Source: Clostridiales bacterium
Lineage (GTDB): Bacteria; Bacillota; Clostridia; Caldicoprobacterales; DTU083
Reading direction: 5' to 3'
Assembly: GCA_012842605.1 (NCBI GenBank)
Contig: DUSN01000001.1
Location: forward strand, 1-58,322
Length of the DNA: 58,322 nucleotides
Made by a program: the position numbers and the translations under genes
Notes under the pieces: generated by a model
Database searches by the model: none
Told to the model about the DNA's origin: nothing
What the model saw: only the letters and a program-made list of their open reading frames with translations
Part shown: positions 16,868-27,752 of the stretch, piece by piece
Layout: each line of letters begins with the position of its first letter
How positions within the stretch are numbered: position 1 is the stretch's first letter

Positions 16868-19378
16868 TTATCTTTTTATTTCTTCCAGCGTAAAGGCTTC
16901 CAGCACATCTCCTTCTTTTATGTCATTAAAGTTTTCCAAACCTATTCCGCATTCGTAATTGGCAGCTACTTCTCTGACGTCATCCTTAAATCTCTTTAAG
17001 GATTCAATTTTGCCTTCATAAACAACTATGCCGTTGCGTAAAACCCTTACACTGGCATTCCGGGTAATTTTACCGTCAGTTACATAAGAACCTGCTACAG
17101 TACCGGCACCTGATACCTTAAAGGTCATTCTCACCTCTGCATGGCCCAGGATTACTTCTTTATACTCCGGATCCAGCATTCCTTTCATGGCTGCTTCTAT
17201 ATCCTCGATTGCATTGTAAATAATCCGGTAGGTTCGAATATCAATGCCTTCACGCTCAGCCAAATCCATTGCATTTGAGGACGGCCTTACATTAAAACCG
17301 ATTATTATGGCATTAGAAGCAGAAGCCAGCATTACATCGGATTCGGTAATTGCTCCGACTCCGCCGTGTATGCTTCTAACCCTTACCTGCTCATTGGATA
17401 GTTTCTCCAATGCCTGCTTGACAGCTTCAACAGAACCCTGTACGTCTGCTTTAATTATGATGTTAAGGTCTTTAACTTCTCCTTCTTTAAGCTGGTTGAA
17501 CAGCTCATCCAAAGAAGTTCTGGATGTTACCTTAACTTGCTGCGCTTTTGCTTTATCCTTGCGTTCCTCGCTTACTTGCTTGGCCAGCTTATCATCCTCT
17601 ACAGCATACATGATATCGCCGGCATCCGGGACTTCATTTAAGCCTAATACTTCTACTGGCATGGACGGCCCGGCCTGTTTCAGCCTTCTGCCCTTATCAT
17701 CCATCATGGCCCGCACCCTGCCATAAGTTGTTCCGGCTACTACTGAATCACCTACTTTAAGTGTGCCGTTCTGCACCAGAATAGTGGCAACCGGCCCGCG
17801 GCCCTTATCCAATTGAGCTTCTATTATGGTTCCTTTTGCCAGTCTGTTGGGGTTTGCTTTCAAATCCTGCATCTCTGCTACCAGCAATATCATCTCCAAC
17901 AGCTCATTTATACCTTCCTTCTTTAGGGCAGATACCGGTACGGCTATGGTGTCTCCTCCCCACTCTTCGACTACCAGGCCATATTCAGTCAACTCCTGCT
18001 TTACCCTGTCAGGGTTGGCAGTAGGTTTATCAATTTTGTTAATAGCTACTATAATAGGAACATTGGCAGCTTTGGCGTGGTTAATGGCCTCAACTGTCTG
18101 AGGCATAACTCCGTCATCGGCTGCTACCACCAATATAGCTATATCAGTAACCTGTGCTCCCCTGGCGCGCATTGAAGTAAAAGCTTCATGACCTGGCGTA
18201 TCCAGGAAGGTAATGGTTTTATTATTAATATTTACGGTATATGCACCAATATGCTGAGTAATACCACCGGCTTCTGCATCGGTTACGTGAGAATTTCTTA
18301 TCGCGTCCAATAGAGAAGTCTTTCCGTGGTCTACGTGCCCCATTACTGTAACTACAGGGGGTCTTGGTACTAAGTCCTCCTCCTTGTCAGCAGCATCCTC
18401 CTCTTCCAGCTGTTCCTCATAAGTTTTTGCTGCTTTTCTTTCCAATTCAATATTAAACTCTGAAGCAATAAGGTTTGCTGTATCGTAATCTATTTCCTGG
18501 TTAATAGTTGCCAATATGCCCAGACTCAACAGTTTTTTTATAATTTCAGCTGCCTGTATTCCAATTTTCTCGGACAACTCTTTAACCGTGATGATATCAC
18601 CCATAGTAATGGCTTTTTTCCTTTCAGGCGGAGGGGCAGTCTGTTGCACGCTTTTTTCTTTTTTGGGCTTTCTTACTTTTCTGTCTAATATATTATAATT
18701 TGTATCTTCCCAGAAATCCTTCTTGCTCTTTTTATTTTTGTCCTTATACAGGTCTACAAAGCGTCCGCCCGTTCCTTTTCCGGTATCACCTTTTTCCTTT
18801 TCAAGTATAATCGGCGGCTGAGATAAAAATTTATCTACTATGTCATCAGCTTTGCGGCGCCCTCTTTCAGATTTGCCATCAGCAAATGACTTCCTTGTTT
18901 CATTGGATTGAGCAGCTTTACCTGTGCTTCTTCCTGTATTAGTCTGGCTGCGAAGCTCTTTTCCAGCAGGTTCCTGTTGACTGGCAGGCTGGCCGGCACC
19001 TTTGCTTTTCTGGCTTTTTTGATGAATATTCTGCTGCTTGCTTTCTTCATGATGCGGTTTTTGCTCAGCTTTAGCTGCTTTTTCCGCTGCAAGCCGGGCT
19101 TGTTCCTGCTGCTGCCTTTCTTTTTCCAGTCTTTCCTGCTCAAGCCTTTCTGCTTCTCGTCTGGCTTCCTCTTCTTTCCTTCTCTTTTCAGCAGCCAGCT
19201 CTTCCTGCCTTTTTCTTTCTTCCAGTTCACGGGCTTCCTTTTCTGCTTTTGCCTTTGCTTCATTCAGCAAACGGAGGTAAAGCTCCATATCAGCTTTTAT
19301 TTCCTCCATTTTGCCAGTCAGCCCCTTAATGTTCTTACTGATTTCCTTTGTTGTTTCAAACACTTTTATCTTTGCCAT
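16868..19378 (-). CDS. infB: Translation initiation factor IF-2
   Basis: GTPase that places initiator tRNA on the 30S subunit. The 836 residues hold a short N-terminal IF2 helical domain, a long Lys/Glu/Arg/Ala-rich low-complexity region (about residues 40-250), a second IF2_N domain, then the G domain with G1 GHVDHGKT near residue 347, G3 DTPGHE and G4 NKID, and C-terminal domains to ...[11 protein letters not shown] start with GGGGGTG upstream; the first 13 nt overlap ylxQ. Confidence 0.98.
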   Translation of the reverse strand: MAKIKVFETTKEISKNIKGLTGKMEEIKADMELYLRLLNEAKAKAEKEARELEERKRQEELAAEKRRKEEEARREAERLEQERLEKERQQQEQARLAAEKAAKAEQKPHHEESKQQNIHQKSQKSKGAGQPASQQEPAGKELRSQTNTGRSTGKAAQSNETRKSFADGKSERGRRKADDIVDKFLSQPPIILEKEKGDTGKGTGGRFVDLYKDKNKKSKKDFWEDTNYNILDRKVRKPKKEKSVQQTAPPPERKKAITMGDIITVKELSEKIGIQAAEIIKKLLSLGILATINQEIDYDTANLIASEFNIELERKAAKTYEEQLEEEDAADKEEDLVPRPPVVTVMGHVDHGKTSLLDAIRNSHVTDAEAGGITQHIGAYTVNINNKTITFLDTPGHEAFTSMRARGAQVTDIAILVVAADDGVMPQTVEAINHAKAANVPIIVAINKIDKPTANPDRVKQELTEYGLVVEEWGGDTIAVPVSALKKEGINELLEMILLVAEMQDLKANPNRLAKGTIIEAQLDKGRGPVATILVQNGTLKVGDSVVAGTTYGRVRAMMDDKGRRLKQAGPSMPVEVLGLNEVPDAGDIMYAVEDDKLAKQVSEERKDKAKAQQVKVTSRTSLDELFNQLKEGEVKDLNIIIKADVQGSVEAVKQALEKLSNEQVRVRSIHGGVGAITESDVMLASASNAIIIGFNVRPSSNAMDLAEREGIDIRTYRIIYNAIEDIEAAMKGMLDPEYKEVILGHAEVRMTFKVSGAGTVAGSYVTDGKITRNASVRVLRNGIVVYEGKIESLKRFKDDVREVAANYECGIGLENFNDIKEGDVLEAFTLEEIKR

Positions 19379-19716
19379 TCTCTGTCACCCCCGTGCCGGA
19401 TTTCATTGTATTGCTTCAGCAGCATATCAGCAAATGCCTTGTCCGATACTGCCAAGATGGTCCTGCTCTCCTTGCCTATGGCACCGCCAAGTTGTTCCTT
19501 AGTGCCGATAATGATCATATCTACATTATTGCTGCGGCATAAACGCGAAAATTCTTTTTCAGTAGATTCGGAAGCTTCGTTGCTTAGAATAACCAAATAA
19601 GCTTTACCGTTCTTGATTGCATTCTCGCATTGTACGCTGCCAGATACCAGTTTTCCTGCTTTTTGACACAGTCCCAATATAGACAAAAATTTATCGTTAA
19701 TATGATTCACCCTCAT
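19366..19716 (-). CDS. ylxQ: L7Ae-family K-turn binding protein YlxQ
   Basis: 116-residue L7Ae/L30e-type RNA-binding protein; the region [21 protein letters not shown] and the [11 protein letters not shown] strand are typical. It probably binds kink-turn RNA. Its ribosome site is weak and it overlaps ylxR by 20 nt and infB by 13 nt, so expression is likely by translational coupling. Confidence 0.92.
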   Translation of the reverse strand: MRVNHINDKFLSILGLCQKAGKLVSGSVQCENAIKNGKAYLVILSNEASESTEKEFSRLCRSNNVDMIIIGTKEQLGGAIGKESRTILAVSDKAFADMLLKQYNEIRHGGDREWQR

Positions 19717-19972
19717 TCAACTGCGTTTTCAGCTTATCGTATACTTCCTGATCTATTTTTTGCTCGAATGCCTTCTCCAGCAGCTTATTCTTGGCTGCCT
19801 TATCCAAGCAAGCCTGGCTGTGGCATATATAGGCACCCCGGCCGGGAGCTTTTCCCCTTAAGTCGATATCAATAGCCCCCTCAGGACTTTTTACAACTCT
19901 GATCAATTCTTTTTTTGGTTTCATTTCACGACAGCCTACACACATTCTCATGGGTATCTTTCTTTTTTTCAA
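19697..19972 (-). CDS. ylxR: YlxR family RNA-binding protein
   Basis: 91-residue YlxR (DUF448) protein, recognised by MRMCVGCREMKPKKEL and the GRGAYICHSQAC motif, with Cys residues that look metal-like but are not a full ligand set. Family members bind RNA and one was reported to modulate RNase P. It starts with TTG inside the nusA stop (TTGA overlap). Confidence 0.92.
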   Translation of the reverse strand: MKKRKIPMRMCVGCREMKPKKELIRVVKSPEGAIDIDLRGKAPGRGAYICHSQACLDKAAKNKLLEKAFEQKIDQEVYDKLKTQLNEGESY

Positions 19973-21054
19973 AAGACATCACCACCGCCTTGTACCGAAT
20001 ATAACTGGCTGTCTTGTATTGTGTGAGCTTGAGACTGGCTTTTTATATCAATTTTCCAGCCTGTCAGCTTGGCAGCCAATCTTGCATTCTGGCCTTCTTT
20101 TCCTATAGCAAGAGACAGTTGATTGTCCGGCACAATAACCATAGCGGATTTTTCATTCGGTGAAGGTATAACAGTCAATACCTTGGCCGGACTTAATGCA
20201 CTGGAAATATACTCTACCGGATCTTCGCTCCATTTTATAATATCAATTTTTTCTCCTTTTAGTTCATCTACTATTCTTTGAACTCTGGTACCCTTGTGTC
20301 CTACACAGGATCCTACAGGATCAATCTCCTTATCTTCAGCATATACTGCTATTTTAGTTCTGGATCCTGCTTCCCGGGAAATATTTTTAATCAAAACTTC
20401 TCCTCTTGCTATTTCGGGTACTTCCAGTTCAAACAGCCTTTTTACAAGGCCCGGATGTGTTCTGGAAACTGTTATCTGAGGTCCTTTAGTAGTTTTCTTA
20501 ACTTCTGTAATATAGACCTTTATGCGGTTGTTAACCTGATATACTTCTCCAGGCATTTGTTCGCTGGGGGGAAGAAATGCTTCGGTTTTATCCAAATCTA
20601 TAAAAACATTGCGTTTTTCTACACGCTGTACCAGGCCGGTTACTATCTCGTTTTCCAGTTCAACGAATTTCTCATAGATCAAGCCGCGTTCTGCTTCCCG
20701 AATTCTCTGAACTACTACTTGTTTCGCGTTTTGAGCAGCTATTCTTCCAAAATTCTTTGGCGTAACTTCGATATCTACTACTTCGCCTGCCTGAATTCCC
20801 GGCCTCAGCTTTTTAGCCTCTGCTTCATCTATTTCTGTAAGATCGTCCTTTACTTCCTTTACTACCTTCTTCTGGGCAAATACCTTAACAACACCGGTTT
20901 GTCGGTCAATTCCCACCTTTACGTTGGGCGCTGAACCATAATTCTTTTTATATGCCGATACCAGTGCTGCTTCAATGGCTTCTAACAGTATTTCTCTGTT
21001 AATTCCCTTATCCCTGCAAATTTCTTCAATTGCCTCTAAAAACTCCCCAGACAT
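19969..21054 (-). CDS. nusA: Transcription termination/antitermination protein NusA
   Basis: RNA polymerase-associated factor of 361 residues with the N-terminal RNAP-binding domain, an S1 domain (about 135-200) and two KH domains (GSCVGHKGTRVQRI; LAIGKEGQNARLAAKLTGW). No acidic repeats follow, as is normal for Firmicutes. ATG with AAGGAGGAG 6 nt upstream. It may influence the many hairpins in this operon. Confidence 0.98.
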   Translation of the reverse strand: MSGEFLEAIEEICRDKGINREILLEAIEAALVSAYKKNYGSAPNVKVGIDRQTGVVKVFAQKKVVKEVKDDLTEIDEAEAKKLRPGIQAGEVVDIEVTPKNFGRIAAQNAKQVVVQRIREAERGLIYEKFVELENEIVTGLVQRVEKRNVFIDLDKTEAFLPPSEQMPGEVYQVNNRIKVYITEVKKTTKGPQITVSRTHPGLVKRLFELEVPEIARGEVLIKNISREAGSRTKIAVYAEDKEIDPVGSCVGHKGTRVQRIVDELKGEKIDIIKWSEDPVEYISSALSPAKVLTVIPSPNEKSAMVIVPDNQLSLAIGKEGQNARLAAKLTGWKIDIKSQSQAHTIQDSQLYSVQGGGDVF

Positions 21055-21078
21055 TTGTTACTCCTCCTTGAATGGTGC

Positions 21079-21540
21079 TTAAAATTCAACCGCTAGTCTA
21101 ACTAAAGCAACCTCCGAACGTGAAAAGGACAGGACTTGATTTTTATCCTTTATAAGCAATTGATCATTATCCCACCCAATCAGTTCACCGGTATATTTCT
21201 TCTTTCCGTTTTTCGGTTTATACAACGAAACGTCTACCTTGTATCCTTTATATTTCTCAAAGTCTGAATCTTTTTTTAAAATGCGGTCTATCCCAGGTGA
21301 AGAAACTTCAAGAAAATAGCTGTGGGGAATAGGATCTTTTTCGTCAAGCAGATCGCTGAGCTTCTCACTTACTGCCTGGCAGTCATCAAGAGTTACCCCG
21401 CCGGATTTGTCTATGTAGATTCTTAAATACCAATGACTTCCTTCTTTTACATATTCAATATCCACAAGTTCACAATGCTGGTCTTTTAATACAGGCTGCA
21501 GCATTTCTTCGACAAGGTTTTCTACTTTCACTTTTGACAA
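21079..21540 (-). CDS. rimP: Ribosome maturation factor RimP
   Basis: 153-residue 30S maturation protein; family segments VEEMLQPVLKDQHCELVDIEY and SYFLEVSSPGIDRIL are present. Start is TTG with GGAGGG 6 nt upstream. First gene of the rimP-nusA-ylxR-ylxQ-infB group. Confidence 0.96.
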   Translation of the reverse strand: MSKVKVENLVEEMLQPVLKDQHCELVDIEYVKEGSHWYLRIYIDKSGGVTLDDCQAVSEKLSDLLDEKDPIPHSYFLEVSSPGIDRILKKDSDFEKYKGYKVDVSLYKPKNGKKKYTGELIGWDNDQLLIKDKNQVLSFSRSEVALVRLAVEF

Positions 21541-21582
21541 TATATTCCCTCCAGTATAACAGATACTAAAAATTACAAATCT

Positions 21583-21614
21583 ATTATATCCTTATCTAAT
21601 ACCTATTATTGTAA
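21583..21614 (-). promoter_or_regulatory. candidate promoter upstream of rimP
   Basis: Minus strand has a perfect TATAAT about 45 nt before rimP. The only -35-like hexamer is TTACAA at a long 20-nt spacing (or CAATAA at 17 nt). It lies downstream of the polC hairpin, so a new transcript here is plausible. Confidence 0.4.
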
Positions 21615-21639
21615 TGGTCATAATTGTCTATAACATGAA

Positions 21640-21660
21640 AGAGTGGGTTTTACCCACTCT
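21640..21660 (-). terminator. hairpin after polC
   Basis: 9-bp perfect stem AGAGTGGGT / ACCCACTCT with a 3-nt loop, 40 nt after the polC stop. The following minus-strand bases are TTCATG, so the U-tract is poor. Confidence 0.5.
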
Positions 21661-21699
21661 AAGCACCTTTCATCTATTCACACCCAATAAAGTATACCA

Positions 21700-24600
21700 T
21701 CAAAGTGAAGGAAATGCAAGGGAAAATAATGAAATTTGGCTTGTTTCAGGCAAATTTTTCACTATTCCATGCTCCTTCAACGTTTCAATAACCGTTTTTG
21801 TTACCTTAGCCCTTTCCTGTAAATCTTCAATGGAGATAAATTCGCCCTCTTCTCTCGCCTTCATAATGCTCCTTGCAGCATTAATGCCTACTCCCTGCAA
21901 AGCATTCAGAGGCGGGCGAATTCCTTTCCTGGTAATCAGAAAACGTTCCGAATGAGACTCATACAAATCAATAGGAACAAAATGAATATTTCTCATATAC
22001 ATTTCCAATGCTACCTCAAGAATGGTAAGCAAATTCTTTTCCTTTGCAGATAAGTCATTGCCCTTGGCTTCATACTCCTTAATTGTTTCCCTGACAGTCT
22101 CCGTTCCTTTCATAATCAAAGCTGCATCAAAATCATCCGCTCTTACTGTAAAATAGGCTGCGTAGAAAGCTTCAGGATAAAATACCTTAAACCAGGCAAT
22201 TCTAAAAGCCATAATTACATATGCAGCAGCATGTGCTTTCGGAAACATGTACTTTATCTTCTTACAGGAGTCGATATACCATTCTGGTATGGAATTTCTC
22301 CTCATCTCCTCTTCCATTTCCGCAGTCAGGCCTTTTCCTTTTCTTACATTCTCCATAATTTTAAAAGCTATGGTAGGCTCCAGACCACGATTTATCAGGT
22401 AAATCATAATGTCATCCCTGGTACAAATCACTTCAGACAATGTTGCTATCCCATTGCGTATAAGATCCTGAGCATTGTTCAGCCAGACATCAGTGCCGTG
22501 GGACAGTCCGCTTATTCGAATAAGCTCAGCAAATGTAGTGGGTTTTGTATCTACCAGCATTTGCCTTACAAATTTAGTCCCGAACTCCGGTATTCCAAAG
22601 GTACCGACAGGACTGTTTATGTCCTCCGGACTTACTTTTAGCGGTTCAGTACAGGAAAACAATTTCATTGTGGTAGGCTCGCCTAATGGAATACTCTTGG
22701 CATTTACTCCCGTAATGTCTTCCAGCATCCTGATAACCGTTGGATCGTCATGTCCCAGTATATCCAGCTTTACTAATGTGTCATGAATGGCATGGAAATC
22801 AAAATGGGATGTAATTATGCCTGATTCCTTGTCATCAGCCGGATGCTGAATCGGAGTAAATTCATATATTTCTCTGCTTTTAGGAACTACCAGAATTCCG
22901 CCCGGATGCTGGCCGGTAGTTCTCTTTACTCCGGTGCAGCCAGCCACCAAACGCTTGATTTCTGCATTGGTTGCTACTATGCCTTTCTCTTCAAGATATT
23001 TCTTGACAAAACCAAAGGCAGTTTTCTCCGCTATTGTACCAATTGTGCCGGCCCGGAAAACATATCCTTCTCCAAACAATTCCTCGGTATATTTGTGAGC
23101 AACCGGCTGGTACTCTCCTGAAAAGTTCAGGTCAATATCCGGTACCTTGTCACCTTTGAAGCCCAGAAAAACCTCAAAAGGAATATCAAAACCGGCTTTA
23201 TCATATTTATGGCCGCAATTGGGACAGTCTTTGTCAGGTAAATCTGCTCCGCAGCCATAACGTTCACTATCAACGTTAAAATCCGAATACTTGCAATTGG
23301 GACAGATATAATGAGGAGGAAGCGGATTTACTTCTGTTATTCCGGTCATGGTAGCTACAAAGGAAGAACCCACTGATCCCCTTGAACCGACCAGATACCC
23401 ATCGCTGTTAGATTTTTTCACCAGCTTGTGTGCAATCAGATATAAAACCGCATATCCATTTCCTATTATTGACTTAAGTTCTTTATCCAGCCGTTTTGCT
23501 ACTATATCCGGCAGAGGACTGCCGTAAATAGACTCAGCCGTGGCAATGGACATACTTCGGATTTCTTCTTCCGCACCCGGTATTTCCGGAGGAAAAAGCT
23601 TGTCAGGTATAGGCTGTATGCTTTCAATTTCTTCTGCAATGGCACAAGGAGCATCTATGACCACTTGCTGCGCCAGCTCTTCACCAAGATAGGAAAACTC
23701 CTCCAGCATCTCATCAGTAGTTTTGAAGTATAATGGAGCTTGCCTGTCAGCATCTTCAAATCCCTGGCCGCTCATTAAAATCCGCCGGAAGTATTCATCA
23801 TGAGGGTCCATAAAATGCACATCGCCTGTTGCAGCTACTCTTTTATTATATTTTTTCCCAAGCATTACAATCTTTCTGTTTATCTCCTTCAGGGCTTCTT
23901 TATCAGCTACCTGCCCTTCGCGAATAAGATGCTGGTTGTTTGCTATAGGCTGGATTTCCAGATAATCATAGAAGCTTACTATCTCTGAAATCTCATCTTC
24001 AGGCAGACCTTTAACAACAGCACGAAACAACTCACCTGCTTCACAGCCGGAGCCAATTATAAGTCCTTCCCTGTATTGAGACAACAAGCTTTTGGGAATT
24101 CGAGGCCTTCTGTAATAGTACTCCAAATGGGATTTTGATATTAATCGATAGAGGTTTTGCAGTCCTTTCTGATTCTTTACAAGGATAATTGCATGAAAGC
24201 TTTCCAGTCCGTTCAGATTCGTCCGCTTGCGAAACATATCGTTGATCTGATCCAGACTGGCTGCACCCTGCTCTTCCAGGATTTCAAACAGCTTCAGCAT
24301 AATATGGCCTGCAGCCTCTGCATCATCAGTTGCCCTATGATGGTTCTTAAGCTGAACACCTAAATGTTCTGCTACATGATTAAGCCTGTAACGTTTCAAA
24401 TCAGGTATTAGTTCCCTGGATAACGCCAGGGTATCAATAATAGGCTGATTAAAAGAATACCCCAATGGCTTTGCTTTTTCTCCCAAAAATCCCAGGTCAA
24501 AGGATGCATTATGTGCAATCAAAGCTGCATTTCCGCAAAACTCCATAAACTTTGGTATAACCTGATCAATCGAAGGTGCTCCTTCAACCATTTCCTGGGT

Positions 24601-26004
24601 AATGCCTGTGAGCTGGGTTATATTGGATGGTATAGGCGCAGCAGGGGAAACAAAGGTATGGAAGGAATCTATTATTTTCCGCTCTCTTATTTTTACTGCA
24701 CCTATTTCTATAATCTCATTATTTACTGCATCAAATCCTGTGGTTTCAATGTCCAGCGCCACAAATGTCTGGTCAAAATTATCATCGCGGCTGTATTGTA
24801 TTATGGGTCTGCAATCGTTTATAAGGTAAGCTTCTACTCCAAAAATAATTTTAATGCCTTTTTTCTTGCCTGCCGCGTAAGCTTCAGGGAAGGCCTGAAC
24901 CACTCCATGGTCGGTTATAGCTATGGCAGGATGACCCCATGATGCTGCTCTCCCTATAAGAGCTTCTGCAGAGGTAACAGCATCCATAGCGCTCATCTGA
25001 GTATGCAGGTGAAGCTCCACTCTTTTTCTCGGAGCCTGATCCAATCTTGTTTTTGGACTGGCTGAGTTAATATCTGTTACTATAAGCGCAATTTCTCTTT
25101 GGTATTTGTCATATTGGCAGTCTCCCCTGATCTTGTACCAACTGCCTGTTTTCAGTTCATCAAGCAGGGCTTTTGCTTTCTCCGGATCTACAAAAATTTT
25201 CGCTGTTATAGAACTTGTATAATCTGTAACATCTGCAGCAATTAAATACTTTCCGCCTCTAAGCTCTCTTTCATCTATCTCGAAAATGCAGCATTCCACT
25301 GATACTCTTCCGCTGTCTTCACGCAAAGAATCAATTGTCACAGCTTCATCCTTTATATTGCGTCCTAAGAGAACCTTATTGTTCTTTGATGAGTCTCCTT
25401 TTCCTTCCTCTTTAACAGCAATATTTTCAGTTATTTTACGGATCAGTTCCTTTTCTTCCTTTTCCTTCTGTATATAGTACTCATCCGGCAAGACAGCTGC
25501 ATCCTGGCTTTCCTGTTTCAGTACAACACGAATATCTTGCTGAAAAGTGGCCTTAAACCATTGTTCGATCCATCTGGGAACATCCATGTGAGAAAGCAAG
25601 TCCGTTTTTGCAGCCTGACCGGCGCTTAAGTATAACACATTTCCTTCCCAGGCAAAATCACATGATTTCAGCCAGGTAACTGATGGCATATCTTCTTTTA
25701 TATATTCCTGTAAGTCTTTCCATATAAGATCAAAATGGCGGATTATTTCTTCCATGCTTTTTTTACAGGTAATCCGCAGTTTGATATGATCAATATCGAA
25801 AAATTTTGTTTTTAAATTATTCTGAAGGCTTATGATTTTACTATATGGAATGTATTGTGTTGAACTTAAAATTATCTCCCAGGTTCTGCTTTTTTTATAT
25901 ACAAGCATTTTTTCCACATTAAAAATAATTCCCTTCAGGCTAGTTTCATCTTTATCCAATCCCAACAAAGCCTTAAGAGAATTGCTTGTTTTATCAATTG
26001 TCAT
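21700..26004 (-). CDS. polC: DNA polymerase III alpha subunit, PolC type
   Basis: Replicative polymerase of Gram-positive bacteria, about 1434 residues, the usual PolC length. Order: N-terminal domain, OB fold, first part of the PHP domain (HLHTQMSAMDAV near residue 330), inserted 3'-5' exonuclease (ALDIETTGFD near 416), rest of PHP, zinc-binding CPNC...CGAD...CPNCGHKY near 900, and the palm with PDIDLNFSGEY near 954. The ATG at 26004 follows AGGGGGAT; 33 upstream codons extend into the neighbouring gene without a ribosome site. Firmicutes usually have proS between rseP and polC; here a glycosyltransferase takes that place. Confidence 0.98.
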   Translation of the reverse strand: MTIDKTSNSLKALLGLDKDETSLKGIIFNVEKMLVYKKSRTWEIILSSTQYIPYSKIISLQNNLKTKFFDIDHIKLRITCKKSMEEIIRHFDLIWKDLQEYIKEDMPSVTWLKSCDFAWEGNVLYLSAGQAAKTDLLSHMDVPRWIEQWFKATFQQDIRVVLKQESQDAAVLPDEYYIQKEKEEKELIRKITENIAVKEEGKGDSSKNNKVLLGRNIKDEAVTIDSLREDSGRVSVECCIFEIDERELRGGKYLIAADVTDYTSSITAKIFVDPEKAKALLDELKTGSWYKIRGDCQYDKYQREIALIVTDINSASPKTRLDQAPRKRVELHLHTQMSAMDAVTSAEALIGRAASWGHPAIAITDHGVVQAFPEAYAAGKKKGIKIIFGVEAYLINDCRPIIQYSRDDNFDQTFVALDIETTGFDAVNNEIIEIGAVKIRERKIIDSFHTFVSPAAPIPSNITQLTGITQEMVEGAPSIDQVIPKFMEFCGNAALIAHNASFDLGFLGEKAKPLGYSFNQPIIDTLALSRELIPDLKRYRLNHVAEHLGVQLKNHHRATDDAEAAGHIMLKLFEILEEQGAASLDQINDMFRKRTNLNGLESFHAIILVKNQKGLQNLYRLISKSHLEYYYRRPRIPKSLLSQYREGLIIGSGCEAGELFRAVVKGLPEDEISEIVSFYDYLEIQPIANNQHLIREGQVADKEALKEINRKIVMLGKKYNKRVAATGDVHFMDPHDEYFRRILMSGQGFEDADRQAPLYFKTTDEMLEEFSYLGEELAQQVVIDAPCAIAEEIESIQPIPDKLFPPEIPGAEEEIRSMSIATAESIYGSPLPDIVAKRLDKELKSIIGNGYAVLYLIAHKLVKKSNSDGYLVGSRGSVGSSFVATMTGITEVNPLPPHYICPNCKYSDFNVDSERYGCGADLPDKDCPNCGHKYDKAGFDIPFEVFLGFKGDKVPDIDLNFSGEYQPVAHKYTEELFGEGYVFRAGTIGTIAEKTAFGFVKKYLEEKGIVATNAEIKRLVAGCTGVKRTTGQHPGGILVVPKSREIYEFTPIQHPADDKESGIITSHFDFHAIHDTLVKLDILGHDDPTVIRMLEDITGVNAKSIPLGEPTTMKLFSCTEPLKVSPEDINSPVGTFGIPEFGTKFVRQMLVDTKPTTFAELIRISGLSHGTDVWLNNAQDLIRNGIATLSEVICTRDDIMIYLINRGLEPTIAFKIMENVRKGKGLTAEMEEEMRRNSIPEWYIDSCKKIKYMFPKAHAAAYVIMAFRIAWFKVFYPEAFYAAYFTVRADDFDAALIMKGTETVRETIKEYEAKGNDLSAKEKNLLTILEVALEMYMRNIHFVPIDLYESHSERFLITRKGIRPPLNALQGVGINAARSIMKAREEGEFISIEDLQERAKVTKTVIETLKEHGIVKNLPETSQISLFSLAFPSL

Positions 26005-26035
26005 TGGTATCCCCCTATATATTAACAGCCTGTAT

Positions 26036-26668
26036 TCAAACTCTGTTAAGTTCTTTGGCAATTTCCCAGTACATTTTAAGACGTGCTTTAATCCCCTTTG
26101 CAAAGCCCATTTTTTCTTCTTTCATAGTTTGAGATACATTTAAAAGCGGAACCTCTAAAATCCGCAGATTATTTTCTTTTGCATAACGAGTTAAGGCAAC
26201 TTCAATGCCAAAACCTGATACCCAGTCTTCACTTTTCAACCCACTGAGAATTTCCCGTTTTATCCCTCTTTGACCGGATAAAAAAGGTGTAATCTTCTGA
26301 GCCAAATCAGTTATCCCCCTGCCGGAATTGAAAATTCCAACAGTCATATCTGCCAGGTCTTCTGCAATAGGCGTGATCAGTTCTTCTATCTGTTGAGGTT
26401 TTAGTCCTATAAGGTCTGCGTCCAGAAAGAGTACTATATCTTCTCTGGTAGCCTCAAGCCCCTTCCACATGGCGTAACTCTTACCCCGATTTTCGGGCAT
26501 GTCCAAAACACGGACACCAAAAGAACGAACTACAGCGGAGGTATTGTCCGTAGAGCCATCATTGACTACCAGAACTTCATAAATATCCTGTATGGATCTT
26601 ACAGCCTCCAGAACCGGCTTTATATTTTTTTCTTCGTTATATGCCGGAATAATTATGGAAGCTCTCAT
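26036..26668 (-). CDS. Family 2 glycosyltransferase
   Basis: Cytoplasmic-facing GT-A glycosyltransferase of 210 residues. The nucleotide-sugar fold is clear: IIIPAYNEEKNI near the N-terminus, VVNDGSTDNT, and the metal-binding DxD in FLDADL. No transmembrane segment is visible, unlike many dolichol-phosphate-mannose synthases. Acceptor is unknown; its place beside undecaprenyl and phospholipid genes suggests a lipid-linked or cell-envelope sugar, which is inference. ATG with GGAG about 8 nt upstream; 31 nt from polC. Confidence 0.88.
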   Translation of the reverse strand: MRASIIIPAYNEEKNIKPVLEAVRSIQDIYEVLVVNDGSTDNTSAVVRSFGVRVLDMPENRGKSYAMWKGLEATREDIVLFLDADLIGLKPQQIEELITPIAEDLADMTVGIFNSGRGITDLAQKITPFLSGQRGIKREILSGLKSEDWVSGFGIEVALTRYAKENNLRILEVPLLNVSQTMKEEKMGFAKGIKARLKMYWEIAKELNRV

Positions 26669-26711
26669 TTTTACAACTCCTAACTAGCTTGTTTTTGCTT
26701 TGGATAGAATG

Positions 26712-27746
26712 TTATATTTTAATGATATCCTTATATGTTACAATAATCATAAGTATCATTAGCAGTACAAAACCAATCAGGTGGAAATAGCCTTCCTTAT
26801 TCCTGTCTAAAGGTTTGCCGCGCAAACCTTCTATAATAAGAAGAACAAGCCGCCCGCCATCCAGCGCAGGAAATGGGATTAGATTCATTATTCCCAGATT
26901 TATAGTAATTAAAATGCCAAGGTTAATTAATTGCTGTATCCCGGCCTGAGCAGCTTTCCCAATTTCACTGACGATACCTACCGGACCCATTACATCCCCA
27001 ATGCCTTTTCCGGCAAATATCAAATCCTTGAGCATAGCTACCATTAAACCTATAATTCTGAAGGTTTGAACAAAGGATAATCCTATTGATTCAAGCAGAC
27101 CGACCTTGCGTATATTCTGCTTGAAATAAAAGCCTATCTGATAGCGGTTATTTTCCTTGTCATGGGTTGGTATTACATCATACTTTAAAGTTTGTCCGTC
27201 TCTGTCAACTGTTATTGTAAACGGTTTGGCACCATTTTGGTTTATGAAATTGCGAATGCTTTCTACAGCTTCCGAGTCTTCCATGCCAGACACATCTAAG
27301 TCTCCAACCTGGATAATCCTGTCCCCTGGCTGCAGACCAACCTGCTGGGCAGGATAACCGGGGATTACATCGCCTATAATCGGCATATCTGCTTCATATA
27401 GTCCAAATGACATATAAGCAATGGCTAAGAGTAATACAGCCAACAGCATATTCATCAGGGGACCGGCTATGATGACAGCCATCCTTTTCCATACCTTAGC
27501 ATTGGTAAAAGCCCTTGGGTCGCTGCTGGCCTCATCTTCTCCCAAAAAGCGGACATAACCGCCTATGGGCAAGGCCCTGATAGAATACTCTGTTTTTTTT
27601 CCCGGAATTTTAAGCAGGCGTGGTCCCATGCCGATAGAAAACTCTTCTGCATGAATACCTACTGCTTTTGCTGCCAAAAAGTGTCCCAGCTCATGGATCA
27701 TAATGATAACGCTAAAAAATATCAGTGCAGCTATTATTGTTGTCAT
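26712..27746 (-). CDS. rseP: Site-2 protease RseP/RasP
   Basis: Intramembrane zinc metalloprotease of 344 residues. HExxH is H18-E-L-G-H22 in the first membrane helix, a PDZ domain follows the second (about 115-200), and the third zinc ligand region is NLIPFPALDGGR. It clips membrane-embedded anti-sigma factors or signal peptides; the clients are not in this window. ATG, modest ribosome site; 6 nt after dxr, in the conserved uppS-cdsA-dxr-rseP order. Confidence 0.96.
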   Translation of the reverse strand: MTTIIAALIFFSVIIMIHELGHFLAAKAVGIHAEEFSIGMGPRLLKIPGKKTEYSIRALPIGGYVRFLGEDEASSDPRAFTNAKVWKRMAVIIAGPLMNMLLAVLLLAIAYMSFGLYEADMPIIGDVIPGYPAQQVGLQPGDRIIQVGDLDVSGMEDSEAVESIRNFINQNGAKPFTITVDRDGQTLKYDVIPTHDKENNRYQIGFYFKQNIRKVGLLESIGLSFVQTFRIIGLMVAMLKDLIFAGKGIGDVMGPVGIVSEIGKAAQAGIQQLINLGILITINLGIMNLIPFPALDGGRLVLLIIEGLRGKPLDRNKEGYFHLIGFVLLMILMIIVTYKDIIKI

Positions 27747-27752
27747 AAATCA

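Noticed and set aside
18838-19263. Lys/Arg-rich overlapping frame within infB (141 codons)
   Set aside because: It is a frame-shifted reading of the low-complexity IF-2 linker, not an independent gene.
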